The translations under genes and the position numbers were made by a program. Source: Kribbella voronezhensis (GTDB lineage: Bacteria; Actinomycetota; Actinomycetes; Propionibacteriales; Kribbellaceae). Taken from it: DNA of 64,000 bases. The stretch lies in NCBI RefSeq assembly GCF_004365175.1, contig NZ_SOCE01000001.1, forward strand, positions 4,719,403 to 4,783,402, given 5' to 3'. Shown here in pieces: positions 20,021 to 28,320 of the stretch (position 1 is its first letter; each line of letters begins with the position of its first letter). The notes beneath the pieces are model-generated. The model saw only the letters and a list, made by a program, of their open reading frames with translations. It made no database searches and was not told where the DNA came from.

Positions 20021-20859
20021 CGGCGGCCCCGGTCAGTCGCCACCCCCGCCGGTCGCGGCTGCGGCCGGACTGGGTGTGGCAGTTCCGGCAGGGGTCGGCC
20101 GTGGTTTTCGTGCTCTGGTTCGTGATCGCGGTCCCGTTGGCGATCGCCGGGTTGCTGCTGGAGCCGCGCTGGGTCGGCTGGATGATGATGGGCTGGTTCG
20201 TCGTCCTGGTCGTCTTCACGCTGGGGATGCGGTGGTCCGAACTGCGGTTGCGCCGGGCCTGGGAAGACGTCGTCGAGCAGATGGGCTGGCATTTCAGTGC
20301 GGTCGAGCCGGCCGTGCGCGACCGCTGGCCGTTCCCGCCCTTCGACGCGGATCCGAACGCGGAGGTGGTCGACGTGACGTCCGGCCGGCACCGCGGCCGC
20401 GAGTTCTGGACCGGCCGGTTCCGGCACCAGGTACGGCGGCGCCGGCTCGGCTTCGACTTCCTCGATCTGGAAGTGGAGCGCCCGCTGCCGCCGCTCCAGG
20501 TGCTCCCCGCCCCGCTGGCTCCGGTCGCCGCCGCGAGCCTGCTGCCGATCAAGCTCGAGATCGACGGCTCGACGGAGTCCTACCTGGTGTTCAACGGTCG
20601 CGAGGATCTGGCGGTGGAGGTCCTGCATCCACGGGCCGTCGACGTGCTGGCCCAGGTGCCGCCGTTCGGCTTCAGCTGTGAAGGACGCCGGTTCGTCGCG
20701 ATCCTCCCGGCGTACCGCGATGCCAGTACTGCGCTGGCGCACCTGGACGCCGCCTGCGACCTCCTCGACCTGATGCCAGAACACGTCTGGCAAGCCGGCG
20801 AACAATGGCTCGCCACCTCAGTAGCGCAGCCTCCCGAGTCCGCTAACCCACCCGAGTGA
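20017..20859 (+). CDS. membrane protein of unknown function
   Basis: About 280 residues if read from TTG 20017, which overlaps the stop of the DUF1707 gene (TTGA) and suggests coupling; GTG 20074 is an alternative start. Two adjacent hydrophobic segments (VVFVLWFVIAVPLAIAGLLL and WVGWMMMGWFVVLVVFTLGM) near the N terminus anchor a soluble domain of about 200 residues on the cytoplasmic side. That domain has no motif I recognise; it ends with a Leu/Asp-rich helix. Runs 17 bases into the convergent reductase gene. Confidence 0.65.
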   Translation: MTAAPVSRHPRRSRLRPDWVWQFRQGSAVVFVLWFVIAVPLAIAGLLLEPRWVGWMMMGWFVVLVVFTLGMRWSELRLRRAWEDVVEQMGWHFSAVEPAVRDRWPFPPFDADPNAEVVDVTSGRHRGREFWTGRFRHQVRRRRLGFDFLDLEVERPLPPLQVLPAPLAPVAAASLLPIKLEIDGSTESYLVFNGREDLAVEVLHPRAVDVLAQVPPFGFSCEGRRFVAILPAYRDASTALAHLDAACDLLDLMPEHVWQAGEQWLATSVAQPPESANPPE

Positions 20860-21727
20860 CTTCGGTCGCGAGTCGGGGGACCAGGGCAGACAGGTCCTGA
20901 TCGCCCAGTCCAGCAGCAACGGCGCTTTCCAGGAGTCGCTGGACCGGACGGAGGAGTGCCGCGCTCACTCCTTGGTCCTCGGCCGCCTGGATCAGGTTCA
21001 CGAATCCGGCCGCCTGCATGGCGAGGTTGGATCCGGCCGCACCCGGCTCCGCGCCGTACTCGAGGTCCGCGGCCATCCGTGGCAGTGAGGTGAGCATTGC
21101 GGTGAGCCAGGGCACCAGCAGGTCCGCGGTGAACGCATTCGGGGAGACCTTCTCGCTGCCGATGAGCGCGTAGGCCTGCAGCGCTCCGGCGAACATGCCG
21201 TACATGCCGCTCAGCAACGCGATGTCGTGCAGCGGAGCCAGTCCCGGGTCACTGCCCAGATAGGTCGCGCGCCCGAGTGTGGCCAGCGCGGCCTCGTGCT
21301 GCTCGAAGGCGCTGGCGGAGCCGCTGTAGAGCACGAAGGCGGCCGGACCGCCGATCATCGAGGGCACCGCCATGATCCCGCCGTCCACGTACTGCGACCC
21401 GTGCTGCCGCGCCCATTCCGCCGTACTGCGGGCTTGTGCCGGCGTGCCATTGGTCAGGTTGACCAGCACTCGCCCGTCCAATGCGGCGGCCGCTGGATGG
21501 AGTGCTTCGGAGACGCCGGCGTAGTCGAGGAGACAGACGATCACCAGTTGGGCGGAGGTGACCGCCTCGGTGATGTCTTCGGTCCGGCGGGCGCCGAGGT
21601 CGTCGAGTTCGGCGGAGCGGCCGGGGGTGCGGTTCCAGATCGTGGTCGGGTGGCCGGCGGCCAGGAAGGCGCGGGCGAGGGCGGTGCCCATCGCGCCGAG
21701 GCCGAGGACGGTGACAGAGGTCTTCAT
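20843..21727 (-). CDS. NADPH-dependent imine-reductase/6PGDH-like oxidoreductase
   Basis: 294 residues. N-terminal Rossmann domain with VTVLGLGAMGTALARAFL, and WNRTPGRSAEL, where Asn-Arg-Thr after the second strand indicates NADP(H) preference. The all-helical C-terminal domain contains the LLSGMYGMFAGALQAYAL helix typical of imine reductases and reductive aminases rather than 3-hydroxyisobutyrate dehydrogenase; the Lys used by beta-hydroxyacid dehydrogenases is not in its usual place. Divergent from the HxlR regulator, which probably controls it; many such HxlR-reductase pairs respond to aldehydes or electrophiles. Substrate unknown. Confidence 0.8.
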   Translation of the reverse strand: MKTSVTVLGLGAMGTALARAFLAAGHPTTIWNRTPGRSAELDDLGARRTEDITEAVTSAQLVIVCLLDYAGVSEALHPAAAALDGRVLVNLTNGTPAQARSTAEWARQHGSQYVDGGIMAVPSMIGGPAAFVLYSGSASAFEQHEAALATLGRATYLGSDPGLAPLHDIALLSGMYGMFAGALQAYALIGSEKVSPNAFTADLLVPWLTAMLTSLPRMAADLEYGAEPGAAGSNLAMQAAGFVNLIQAAEDQGVSAALLRPVQRLLESAVAAGLGDQDLSALVPRLATEVTRVG

Positions 21728-21762
21728 AGGTCCCAGACTTGCCCGGATGCTTTAAAGTCGAC

Positions 21763-21789
21763 AAGTACCTACTAAATAGTCAGGTACTT
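21763..21789. promoter_or_regulatory. HxlR operator between divergent genes
   Basis: AAGTACCT (21763-21770) and AGGTACTT (21782-21789) are perfect inverted repeats separated by 11 bases that themselves contain ACT/AGT arms, so the whole 27 bases is nearly palindromic. It lies in the 91-base gap between the reductase and the HxlR gene, 30 bases from the HxlR start and 36 from the reductase start, suited to controlling both promoters. Confidence 0.75.
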
Positions 21790-21818
21790 ACCAGGAAGTC
21801 AGTAGTGGGAGGACGCGG

Positions 21819-22157
21819 ATGGCCACGATGGCGCCGTACACCTGTGGGCTGGATGCCGCCGCCGATGTGATCGGTGGGAAGTGGAAACCGCGGATCCTCT
21901 GGGCTCTGCACCATGGGCCGCGACGGTTCGGGGAGTTGCGCAAGGACGTCTCCGGTGTGACGGAGAAGATGCTGATCCAGCAGCTCCGCGAGCTGGAGAG
22001 CCGGCGGATCGTGCACCGGGAGGTCTACCACCAGGTGCCACCGAAGGTCGAGTACTCTCTGACAGCGCTCGGTGAGTCCCTGAACACCGCTCTCGCGCCG
22101 CTGGATGCCTGGGGCGCGGACCATCTGGACGAGCTCACCGCTACCCGGAGTTGCTGA
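21819..22157 (+). CDS. HxlR-family winged-helix regulator
   Basis: 112 residues with the HxlR core: CGLDAAADVIGGKWKPRILWALHHGPRRFGELRK then VTEKMLIQQLRELE and the wing REVYHQVPPKVEYSLTALG. The N-terminal Cys (CGLDAA) is the conserved HxlR/YodB cysteine, which senses thiol-reactive compounds in several members. GGGAGGA lies seven bases before the ATG. Divergent from the reductase and next to its own dyad operator, so probably an autoregulator sensing an electrophile. Confidence 0.9.
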   Translation: MATMAPYTCGLDAAADVIGGKWKPRILWALHHGPRRFGELRKDVSGVTEKMLIQQLRELESRRIVHREVYHQVPPKVEYSLTALGESLNTALAPLDAWGADHLDELTATRSC

Positions 22158-22171
22158 CCGCCTGGGCCCGA

Positions 22172-22202
22172 TTGGGTTTCCGGCGGGTTGGTGGCGTACA
22201 CT
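22172..22202 (+). promoter_or_regulatory. possible infA promoter
   Basis: TTGGGT (22172-22177) and TACACT (22197-22202), 19 bases apart, precede infA with a leader of about 145 bases. The -10 is good and the -35 and spacing are weak. The rest of the leader 22203-22352 has no gene or strong hairpin that I can see. Confidence 0.3.
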
Positions 22203-22352
22203 CTTTCCTTGGCTCTTTGTGGCCTCTGATCGTGCTGCCCGCGGCTGCTCGATGTGCGTGTTTCTGCGCGCCGTCGGGAGGGTGGCTGGTGTTCAGCGGT
22301 GTTGAGCTACCAGTAGTACTTTCCATCCAGTTGTCTACAGAAGTGCGAGGAC

Positions 22353-22574
22353 ATGCCCAAAAAAGAGGGAGTTATCGAACTCGAGGGCACCATCGTCGAG
22401 GCCCTGCCGAACGCGATGTTCCGTGTTGAGCTGTCCAACGGGCACAAGGTGCTCGCGCACATCAGCGGCAAGATGAGGCAGCACTACATCCGGATCCTCC
22501 CCGAGGACCGGGTCGTCGTGGAGCTGTCGCCGTACGACCTCACCCGGGGTCGCATCGTCTACCGGTACAAGTAA
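22353..22574 (+). CDS. infA: translation initiation factor IF-1
   Basis: 73 residues, a single OB-fold domain (MPKKEGVIELEGTIVEALPNAMF, then ISGKMRQHYIRILPEDRVVVELSPYDL). Blocks the 30S A site during initiation. First gene of the alpha-operon group here; rpmJ follows after 29 bases. Confidence 0.97.
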   Translation: MPKKEGVIELEGTIVEALPNAMFRVELSNGHKVLAHISGKMRQHYIRILPEDRVVVELSPYDLTRGRIVYRYK

Positions 22575-22603
22575 CCAGCCCACCTGTCGAAGAAAGAAGC
22601 TCG

Positions 22604-22717
22604 ATGAAGGTCAATCCGAGCGTCAAGAAGATCTGCGACAAGTGCAAGGTGATCCGCCGTCACGGCCGGGTCATGGTGATCTGCGAGAACCCGCGGCACA
22701 AGCAGCGGCAAGGCTGA
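22604..22717 (+). CDS. rpmJ: 50S ribosomal protein L36 (zinc form)
   Basis: 37 residues, MKVNPSVKKICDKCKVIRR then HGRVMVICENPRHKQRQG. The zinc ligands Cys11, Cys14, Cys27 and His32 are all present, so this is the C+ form. ATG 22604 follows AGAAAGAAG. The gene is very small and easily missed. A 187-base gap to rpsM contains a 6-bp CCCCGG/CCGGGG hairpin (22804-22823) and nothing else I can assign. Confidence 0.95.
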   Translation: MKVNPSVKKICDKCKVIRRHGRVMVICENPRHKQRQG

Positions 22718-22904
22718 TTTCAGCCCCACCTCGAAGCTCCACCCTGCACTTTCGCACCACAGCGCGCATGCTCGTCCAGCACCGGATCCACGCTGGATGT
22801 TGCCCCCGGAACAGAGGCCGGGGCCTTGCCGGTGAACAACTCACCGAGGCGGGCAAGGACGCAGCGCGCCACCACACCTCTGCCGACGAAAGGAACACCG
22901 CCAC

Positions 22905-23276
22905 ATGGCACGCCTCGTAGGGGTCGACCTGCCGCGCGACAAGCGCATCGAGGTCGCTCTCACCTACATCTTCGGTGTAGGTCGTACTCGCGCCCTGAAG
23001 ACGCTCGAAGCCACCGGGATCTCCGGTGACAAGCGCGTCCACGAACTGGGCGACGAGGAACTGGTCAAGCTCCGCGACTGGATCGAAGGCAACTACAAGA
23101 TCGAAGGTGACCTCCGTCGTGAGGTGACCGCGGACATCCGCCGCAAGATCGAGATCGGGTCGTACCAGGGTCGCCGGCACCGCAGCGGCCTGCCGGTGCG
23201 TGGTCAGCGCACGCGGACCAACGCCCGCAGCCGTAAGGGTCGCCGTAAGGCGATCGCCGGCAAGAAGAAGAAGTGA
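22905..23276 (+). CDS. rpsM: 30S ribosomal protein S13
   Basis: 123 residues starting MARLVGVDLPRDKRIEVAL. Helix-two-turn-helix RNA binding with the basic C terminus GQRTRTNARSRKGRRKAI that contacts the P-site tRNA. Followed by rpsK, rpsD, rpoA, rplQ in the canonical alpha-operon order. Confidence 0.97.
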   Translation: MARLVGVDLPRDKRIEVALTYIFGVGRTRALKTLEATGISGDKRVHELGDEELVKLRDWIEGNYKIEGDLRREVTADIRRKIEIGSYQGRRHRSGLPVRGQRTRTNARSRKGRRKAIAGKKKK

Positions 23277-23320
23277 CCCGGATGACCCACAGCCTCGACC
23301 TTTCCAGGAGTAACTGACCT

Positions 23321-23728
23321 ATGCCTCCCAAGAGCCGCACAGCGGCCGGCGCGAAGAAGGTGCGCCGCAAGGAGAAGAAGAACGTGGCCGCCGGCCACGC
23401 GCACATCAAGAGCACGTTCAACAACACGATCGTGACGATCACCGACCCGACCGGCGCGGTCATCTCGTGGGCCTCCGCGGGCACCGTCGGCTTCAAGGGT
23501 TCGCGCAAGTCGACCCCGTTCGCCGCGCAGATGGCAGCCGAGGCTGCCGGCCGGCGTGCGATGGAGCACGGCATGCGCAAGATCGACGTCTTCGTGAAGG
23601 GTCCCGGCTCCGGCCGTGAGACCGCGATCCGTTCGCTGGGAGCTGTCGGCCTCGAGGTCGGCACCATCCAGGACGTCACCCCGACCGCCCACAACGGCTG
23701 CCGCCCTCCCAAGCGGCGCCGGGTCTGA
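23321..23728 (+). CDS. rpsK: 30S ribosomal protein S11
   Basis: 135 residues. Typical HIKSTFNNTIVTITD and FKGSRKSTPFAAQMAAE segments and the C-terminal DVTPTAHNGCRPPKRRRV. Forms the platform with S18 and contacts the E-site mRNA. CAGGAGTAA lies upstream of the ATG. Confidence 0.97.
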   Translation: MPPKSRTAAGAKKVRRKEKKNVAAGHAHIKSTFNNTIVTITDPTGAVISWASAGTVGFKGSRKSTPFAAQMAAEAAGRRAMEHGMRKIDVFVKGPGSGRETAIRSLGAVGLEVGTIQDVTPTAHNGCRPPKRRRV

Positions 23729-23752
23729 CCCAGAGAAAGGTAGGCAGCGAAA

Positions 23753-24361
23753 ATGGCCCGTTACACCGGACCCATGACCAAGAAGTCGCGCCGTCTCGGG
23801 GTCGACCTCGTCGGTGGCGACAAGGCGTTCGAGCGTCGTCCGTACCCGCCGGGTATGCACGGCCGCGGCCGTCCCAAGGAGAGCGAGTATCTGCTCCAGC
23901 TTCGTGAGAAGCAGAAGGCCCGCTACGCGTACGGCGTACTCGAGAAGCAGTTCAGCCTGTACTACAAGGAGGCCTCGCGGCGTCCTGGTAAGACCGGTGA
24001 CAACCTGCTGATCATCCTCGAGTCCCGCCTCGACAACGTCGTGTACCGCGCCGGTCTGGCCCGGACGCGTCGTCAGGCCCGTCAGCTCGTCGTGCACGGT
24101 CACTTCACCGTGAACGGCATCAAGGTGAACATCCCGTCGTACCGGGTCGCGGCCCACGACGTGATCGACGTCAAGGCCAAGTCGGCCGAGACGACGCCGT
24201 TCATCATCGCCAGGGAGACCCACTCCGAGCGAGTGGTTCCGGCCTGGCTCGAGGCGCTGCCGGACCGGCTGCGGATCCTCGTGCACCAGCTGCCCACCCG
24301 GGCACAGATCGACACCCAGGTCGCCGAGCACCTGATCGTCGAGCTCTACTCGAAGAACTGA
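23753..24361 (+). CDS. rpsD: 30S ribosomal protein S4 (zinc-free form)
   Basis: 202 residues starting MARYTGPMTKKSRRLG. The N-terminal region lacks the CxxC cysteines of zinc-binding S4. The S4 RNA-binding domain is at RLDNVVYRAGLARTRRQARQ. S4 nucleates 30S assembly. A strong hairpin follows before rpoA. Confidence 0.97.
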   Translation: MARYTGPMTKKSRRLGVDLVGGDKAFERRPYPPGMHGRGRPKESEYLLQLREKQKARYAYGVLEKQFSLYYKEASRRPGKTGDNLLIILESRLDNVVYRAGLARTRRQARQLVVHGHFTVNGIKVNIPSYRVAAHDVIDVKAKSAETTPFIIARETHSERVVPAWLEALPDRLRILVHQLPTRAQIDTQVAEHLIVELYSKN

Positions 24362-24367
24362 CGTACG

Positions 24368-24399
24368 CCGGCCGCCGTGGCTCGCGCCGCGGCGGCCGG
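24368..24399 (+). terminator. hairpin between rpsD and rpoA
   Basis: A 13-bp stem (24368-24380 with 24387-24399, one T-G wobble) and a 6-base loop start seven bases after the rpsD stop. It could attenuate readthrough into rpoA, letting RNA polymerase alpha be set at a different level from the ribosomal proteins. Confidence 0.6.
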
Positions 24400-24464
24400 A
24401 TCGTCGGTCTTCGATTCGCGACCTCAAATAGTGGTCGTCGCGGAACCAGAAAGAAGAACACCCA

Positions 24465-25490
24465 GTGCTTATTGCGCAGCGTCCCACCCTGGCCGAAGAG
24501 GTCGTCGACGAGCACCGCTCGCGGTTCGTGATCGAGCCGCTCGAGCCGGGCTTCGGCTACACCCTCGGCAACTCCATCCGCCGTACCCTGCTGTCGTCCA
24601 TCCCGGGCGCGGCCGTCACCAGCATCAAGGTCGACGGTGTCCTGCACGAGTTCTCGACCGTCGCCGGGGTGAAGGAAGACGCCACCCAGCTGATCTTGAA
24701 CCTCAAGGACCTGGTCGTCTCCTCCGAGCACGACGAGCCGGTCACCATGTACCTGCGCAAGCAGGGCCCCGGTGACGTCACCGCCGCCGACATCGCGCCG
24801 CCGGCCGGTGTCGAGGTGCACAACCCGGACCTGAAGATCGCCACCCTGAACGAGAAGGGCCGGCTCGAGATGGAGCTGGTCGTCGAGCGGGGCCGCGGCT
24901 ACGTGTCCGCGATCCAGAACAAGTCCGCGGACGCCGAGATCGGCCGGATGCCGGTCGACTCGATCTACTCCCCGGTCCTGAAGGTCACCTACAAGGTCGA
25001 GGCGACCCGTGTCGAGCAGCGCACCGACTTCGACCGTCTCGTCGTCGACGTCGAGACCAAGCCGTCGATGCTGCCGCGCGACGCCGTGGCGTCGGCCGGT
25101 AAGACCCTGGTCGAGCTGTTCGGCCTGGCCCGCGAGCTGAACGTCGAGGCCGAGGGCATCGACATCGGCCCGTCGCCGGTCGACGAGCAGATGGCCGCCG
25201 ACCTGGCGCTGCCGGTCGAGGACCTGCAGCTGACCGTCCGGTCCTACAACTGCCTCAAGCGCGAGGGCATCCACACCGTCGGTGAGCTGATCTCGCGCAG
25301 CGAGCAGGACCTGCTGGACATCCGCAACTTCGGCTCCAAGTCGATCGACGAGGTCAAGCTGAAGCTGGCCGAGATGGGCCTGTCGCTGAAGGACTCGCCC
25401 CCCGGCTTCGACCTGCGCGCAGCCGCCGAGGCGTACGGCGACGACGCCGAGGACGAGGACGAGAGCTTCGCCGAGACCGAGCAGTACTGA
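24465..25490 (+). CDS. rpoA: RNA polymerase alpha subunit
   Basis: 341 residues, GTG start (MLIAQRPTLAEEVVDEHRSRF). The N-terminal dimerisation domain has EPGFGYTLGNSIRRTLLSSIPG. The C-terminal domain has VRSYNCLKREGIHTVGELI and RNFGSKSIDEVKLKL, which bind UP elements and activators. An acidic tail (DDAEDEDE) closes it. The 103-base gap before the gene holds the rpsD hairpin. Confidence 0.97.
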   Translation: MLIAQRPTLAEEVVDEHRSRFVIEPLEPGFGYTLGNSIRRTLLSSIPGAAVTSIKVDGVLHEFSTVAGVKEDATQLILNLKDLVVSSEHDEPVTMYLRKQGPGDVTAADIAPPAGVEVHNPDLKIATLNEKGRLEMELVVERGRGYVSAIQNKSADAEIGRMPVDSIYSPVLKVTYKVEATRVEQRTDFDRLVVDVETKPSMLPRDAVASAGKTLVELFGLARELNVEAEGIDIGPSPVDEQMAADLALPVEDLQLTVRSYNCLKREGIHTVGELISRSEQDLLDIRNFGSKSIDEVKLKLAEMGLSLKDSPPGFDLRAAAEAYGDDAEDEDESFAETEQY

Positions 25491-25499
25491 GCCCATCCA

Positions 25500-25517
25500 A
25501 GGCCCGCACCCGGGCCT
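25500..25517 (+). terminator. small GC hairpin between rpoA and rplQ
   Basis: AGGCCCG (25500-25506) pairs perfectly with CGGGCCT (25511-25517) around a 4-base loop, ten bases after the rpoA stop. Possibly an attenuator or an mRNA-processing signal; too short for a sure terminator. Confidence 0.4.
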
Positions 25518-25540
25518 GAGATTTCCTGGAGTTACAGAAA

Positions 25541-26254
25541 ATGCCTACCCCCACCAAGGGAAACCGTCTCGGCGGCAGCGCGGCGCACCAGAAGCTGATC
25601 CTCAGCAACCTGGCCACCTCGCTGTTCGAGCACGGCGCGATCACCACCACGGCGACCAAGGCCAAGCGCCTGCAGCCGCTGGCGGAGTCCTTGATCACCA
25701 AGGCCAAGCGCGGTGACCTGAACTCGCGCCGCCAGGTGATGAAGCGGATTCGCGACAAGTCCGTCGTGCACGTGCTGTTCACCGAGATCGGCGAGCGGTT
25801 CGCGGACCGTCCGGGTGGCTACACCCGGATCATCAAGCTCGGCCCGCGCAAGGGCGACAACGCCCCGATGGTGAAGATCGAGCTGGTCGAGGCACTGGCC
25901 GACTCGCCGAAGGCGAAGGCTGCCGCGAAGAAGGCCGCCCCGGCCAAGAAGGCGACCGCGAAGAAGGCCGCTGCCAAGGACGAGGCTGCCAAGGACGAGG
26001 CTGCCGAGGCTCCGGCCGAGGACGCCAAGGTCCAGGACACCGTCGAGGGCAAGTTCGGCGCCGACTCGGCCGCCCCGAACGCCGACGGCTCCGCGCCCGA
26101 GGGCTTCGACATCAAGGGCAACGAGAACTCGATGAAGTACCACACCACCGACTCGCCCTGGTACGACCAGACCGAGGCCGAGGTGTGGTTCCGCACCGAG
26201 GAGGCCGCCGCGGCCGCCGGCTTCACGAAGGCCGGCGAGACCGAGGACAAGTAG
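25541..26254 (+). CDS. rplQ: 50S ribosomal protein L17 with long C-terminal extension
   Basis: The L17 core is the first 120 or so residues (MPTPTKGNRLGGSAAHQKLIL, with YTRIIKLGPRKGDNAPM). It is followed by an Ala/Lys repeat segment (AAAKKAAPAKKATAKKAAAK), an acidic-alanine stretch and a further 50 ordered-looking residues, giving 237 in all, about twice the usual length. Similar tails occur on L22 above. A strong terminator follows. Confidence 0.95.
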   Translation: MPTPTKGNRLGGSAAHQKLILSNLATSLFEHGAITTTATKAKRLQPLAESLITKAKRGDLNSRRQVMKRIRDKSVVHVLFTEIGERFADRPGGYTRIIKLGPRKGDNAPMVKIELVEALADSPKAKAAAKKAAPAKKATAKKAAAKDEAAKDEAAEAPAEDAKVQDTVEGKFGADSAAPNADGSAPEGFDIKGNENSMKYHTTDSPWYDQTEAEVWFRTEEAAAAAGFTKAGETEDK

Positions 26255-26270
26255 CTCCTCTGCTGGTCAC

Positions 26271-26309
26271 CAGCAGCGCCCCTGCACTTCTAGTGCGGGG
26301 GCGCTGTTG
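26271..26309 (+). terminator. terminator after rplQ
   Basis: A 14-bp stem (26274-26287 with 26293-26306, one wobble) with loop TTCTA, extended by three further pairs to 26271 and 26309. It closes the alpha-operon transcript; truA starts 42 bases later. Confidence 0.85.
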
Positions 26310-26350
26310 CGTTAGAATGAGCGGCTTTTGCCAGAGCTGGAAGGGTTGCT

Positions 26351-27163
26351 GTGCGCTTGCGGATTGATCTGAGGTACGACGGCACCGGATTCCACGGCTG
26401 GGCCCGTCAGACCGCCCTCAGGAGCGTGCAGGAGACCCTGGAGGAGGCGCTCCGGACCGTACTGCGGATCGCGGAGCCTCCGATGATTACCTGCGCCGGC
26501 AGAACCGACACGGGCGTGCACGCCCGCGGCCAGGTCACCCATGTCGACCTGGAGACGGACATGCCGACCCGCGAGCTGCTGAGGCGGCTCAACGGCGTAC
26601 TGCCCGAGGACGTCGCGGTGACGGCGGTCGCGGTGGCGCCGGAAGGCTTCGACGCCAGGTTCTCGGCCGTTGCCCGGCGCTACGTCTACCGCGTCTGCGA
26701 CGAACCAGCGGCCTGGGATCCCCTGCGCCGCAAGGAAGTACTGCGAGTAGGCCGGCCACTCGACGTGGACCGGATGAACGAGGCCGCCACCAAGCTGCTG
26801 GGCGAGCACGACTTCGCTGCCTTCTGCAAGAAGCGCGAGGGTGCGAGCACTGTGCGAGCCCTGCTGGCCTTCAGTTGGGACAGAGTGGCACCGGGCTTGC
26901 TGGAGGGCACGGTGATCGCTGATGCCTTCTGTCATTCGATGGTGCGAGCCCTGGTCGGTTCAGTGATCCCTGTCGGCGACGGGCGGCGTGAGGTGGATTG
27001 GCCGGGCGCAGTGCTCGCCGCTGGAGTGCGGGACTCGGCAGTGACCGTGATGCCCGCGCATGGGCTGACCCTGGAAGAAGTGCGATACCCAGCAGACGAA
27101 GAACTGGCCAAGCGGGCGCAGGAGTCCCGCCAGGTCAGGGGAGAGGTGCACCAGCGTGGCTGA
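26351..27163 (+). CDS. truA: tRNA pseudouridine synthase A (positions 38-40)
   Basis: 270 residues, GTG start (MRLRIDLRYDGTGFHGWARQ). The catalytic Asp is D53 in AGRTDTGVHARGQV. The C-terminal FCHSMVRALVGSVIPVG segment is typical. Usual neighbour of rplQ. Overlaps the next gene by eight bases. Confidence 0.96.
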   Translation: MRLRIDLRYDGTGFHGWARQTALRSVQETLEEALRTVLRIAEPPMITCAGRTDTGVHARGQVTHVDLETDMPTRELLRRLNGVLPEDVAVTAVAVAPEGFDARFSAVARRYVYRVCDEPAAWDPLRRKEVLRVGRPLDVDRMNEAATKLLGEHDFAAFCKKREGASTVRALLAFSWDRVAPGLLEGTVIADAFCHSMVRALVGSVIPVGDGRREVDWPGAVLAAGVRDSAVTVMPAHGLTLEEVRYPADEELAKRAQESRQVRGEVHQRG

Positions 27164-27776
27164 CCACTACTTCTCGGCAGAGCCCACCTCAGCCGACGTA
27201 CGCCGTGCTGTGCAGGCGCGGATCTGGGGCAAGGAGTACACCTTCACCACAGCGACCGGCGTGTTCTCCCGGGATCGCCTGGACCTCGGTACGTCGGTGC
27301 TGCTTCGCGAGGTGCCGCCGCCGACCGGGAGCCACACCGTCCTCGACCTGGGCACCGGGTACGGCCCGATCGCCGTGGCCATCGCGGTGGAGGCGCCCGA
27401 TGCGCAGGTTTGGGCCGTGGACGTGAACTCCAGAGCCCTCGAACTCACCGCGGAGAACGCGAAGGCGGCCGGTGTCGGCGACCGCGTGCACCCGGTGCTG
27501 ACGGACGGCGTACCGGAAGACGTACGGTTCGACGAGATCTGGTCGAACCCGGCGATCCACATCGGCAAGCCGGAACTGCACAAGATGCTGCTGCACTGGC
27601 TGGCCCGGCTCGCCCCGCAGGGCGTGGCCTGGCTGGTGGTCGGCAAGAACCTCGGCGCGGACTCGCTGCAGAAGTGGCTGGGTGAGCAGGGCTACCCGTG
27701 CGAGCGGACGGCCAGCGCCAAGGGATTCCGGGTCCTGAAAGTCACTGCAACGAACCAGGCCGCGACACCGTCCTGA
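27156..27776 (+). CDS. class I SAM methyltransferase, RsmC-like
   Basis: 206 residues, GTG start (MADHYFSAEPTSADVRRAVQ). N-terminal residues resemble the start of the catalytic domain of RsmC/RsmD-type enzymes (TFTTATGVFSRDRLDLGTSVL). Motif I is VLDLGTGYGPIA, the acidic ribose-binding residue lies in WAVDVNSRAL, and motif IV is SNPAIHIG, a variant of NPPFH. These features fit methylation of a guanine N2 in rRNA, but the target is inferred. Coupled to truA by overlap. Confidence 0.8.
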   Translation: MADHYFSAEPTSADVRRAVQARIWGKEYTFTTATGVFSRDRLDLGTSVLLREVPPPTGSHTVLDLGTGYGPIAVAIAVEAPDAQVWAVDVNSRALELTAENAKAAGVGDRVHPVLTDGVPEDVRFDEIWSNPAIHIGKPELHKMLLHWLARLAPQGVAWLVVGKNLGADSLQKWLGEQGYPCERTASAKGFRVLKVTATNQAATPS

Positions 27777-27780
27777 GGGT

Positions 27781-28320
27781 ATGGAGGCGGCCTTGGCGGC
27801 GGCAGAGACAGGAACCGAGGCAGGCGCACCCGACTTCGAGTTGTTCGTGACGGAGCGGGTCGACGCCCTGCTGCGGTTCGCCTATGTGCTGACCGGTGAC
27901 ACCTCCCTGGCTGAGGACGCCGTCCAGGACGCCCTGACGACGGCCTGCGCCCGCTGGGGGCGGGTCAGCCGTGCAGACGACCCAGAGGCGTACGTGAAGC
28001 GGATGGTGGTCAATGCGCACATCTCGTGGTGGCGTCGCTTCCGGCGCCGCGAGGCACCCGCTGCGGAGCCCACCCGGACAGCGCCGCCCAGTGTCGACGG
28101 TGCTGCCGCCAGGGCCGACGCGGAGGCCGTCTGGGCTCTCTGCTCGACACTGCCGGACAAGCAGCGAGCAGCCGTCGTACTGCGCTTCTACGAAGAGCTC
28201 TCGTACGCCGAGATCGCAGGGCTGCTCCACTGCGCCGAAGCGACGGCCAGGTCGCATGTACACAGGGCATTGGCGTCACTGAAGGACACACTGAGCAAGG
28301 AAGGAGCCGAGGATGCCTGA
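27781..28320 (+). CDS. ECF sigma factor, SigE family
   Basis: 179 residues. Region 2 (ALLRFAYVLTGDTSLAEDAVQDAL with ARWGRV and VVNAHISWWRR) and region 4 (LCSTLPDKQRAAVVLRFYEELSYAEIAGLL, then ARSHVHRALASLK) match the actinobacterial SigE-type ECF group. The downstream gene overlaps by eight bases and encodes a single-pass membrane protein, a probable partner. Possibly an envelope or stress regulon. I see no autoregulated promoter with confidence. Confidence 0.88.
   Translation: MEAALAAAETGTEAGAPDFELFVTERVDALLRFAYVLTGDTSLAEDAVQDALTTACARWGRVSRADDPEAYVKRMVVNAHISWWRRFRRREAPAAEPTRTAPPSVDGAAARADAEAVWALCSTLPDKQRAAVVLRFYEELSYAEIAGLLHCAEATARSHVHRALASLKDTLSKEGAEDA

Noticed and set aside
22718..22904. 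Possible small RNA or second L36-like peptide between rpmJ and rpsM.
   Set aside because: Only a 6-bp hairpin and no start with ribosome site and sensible peptide; left unannotated.
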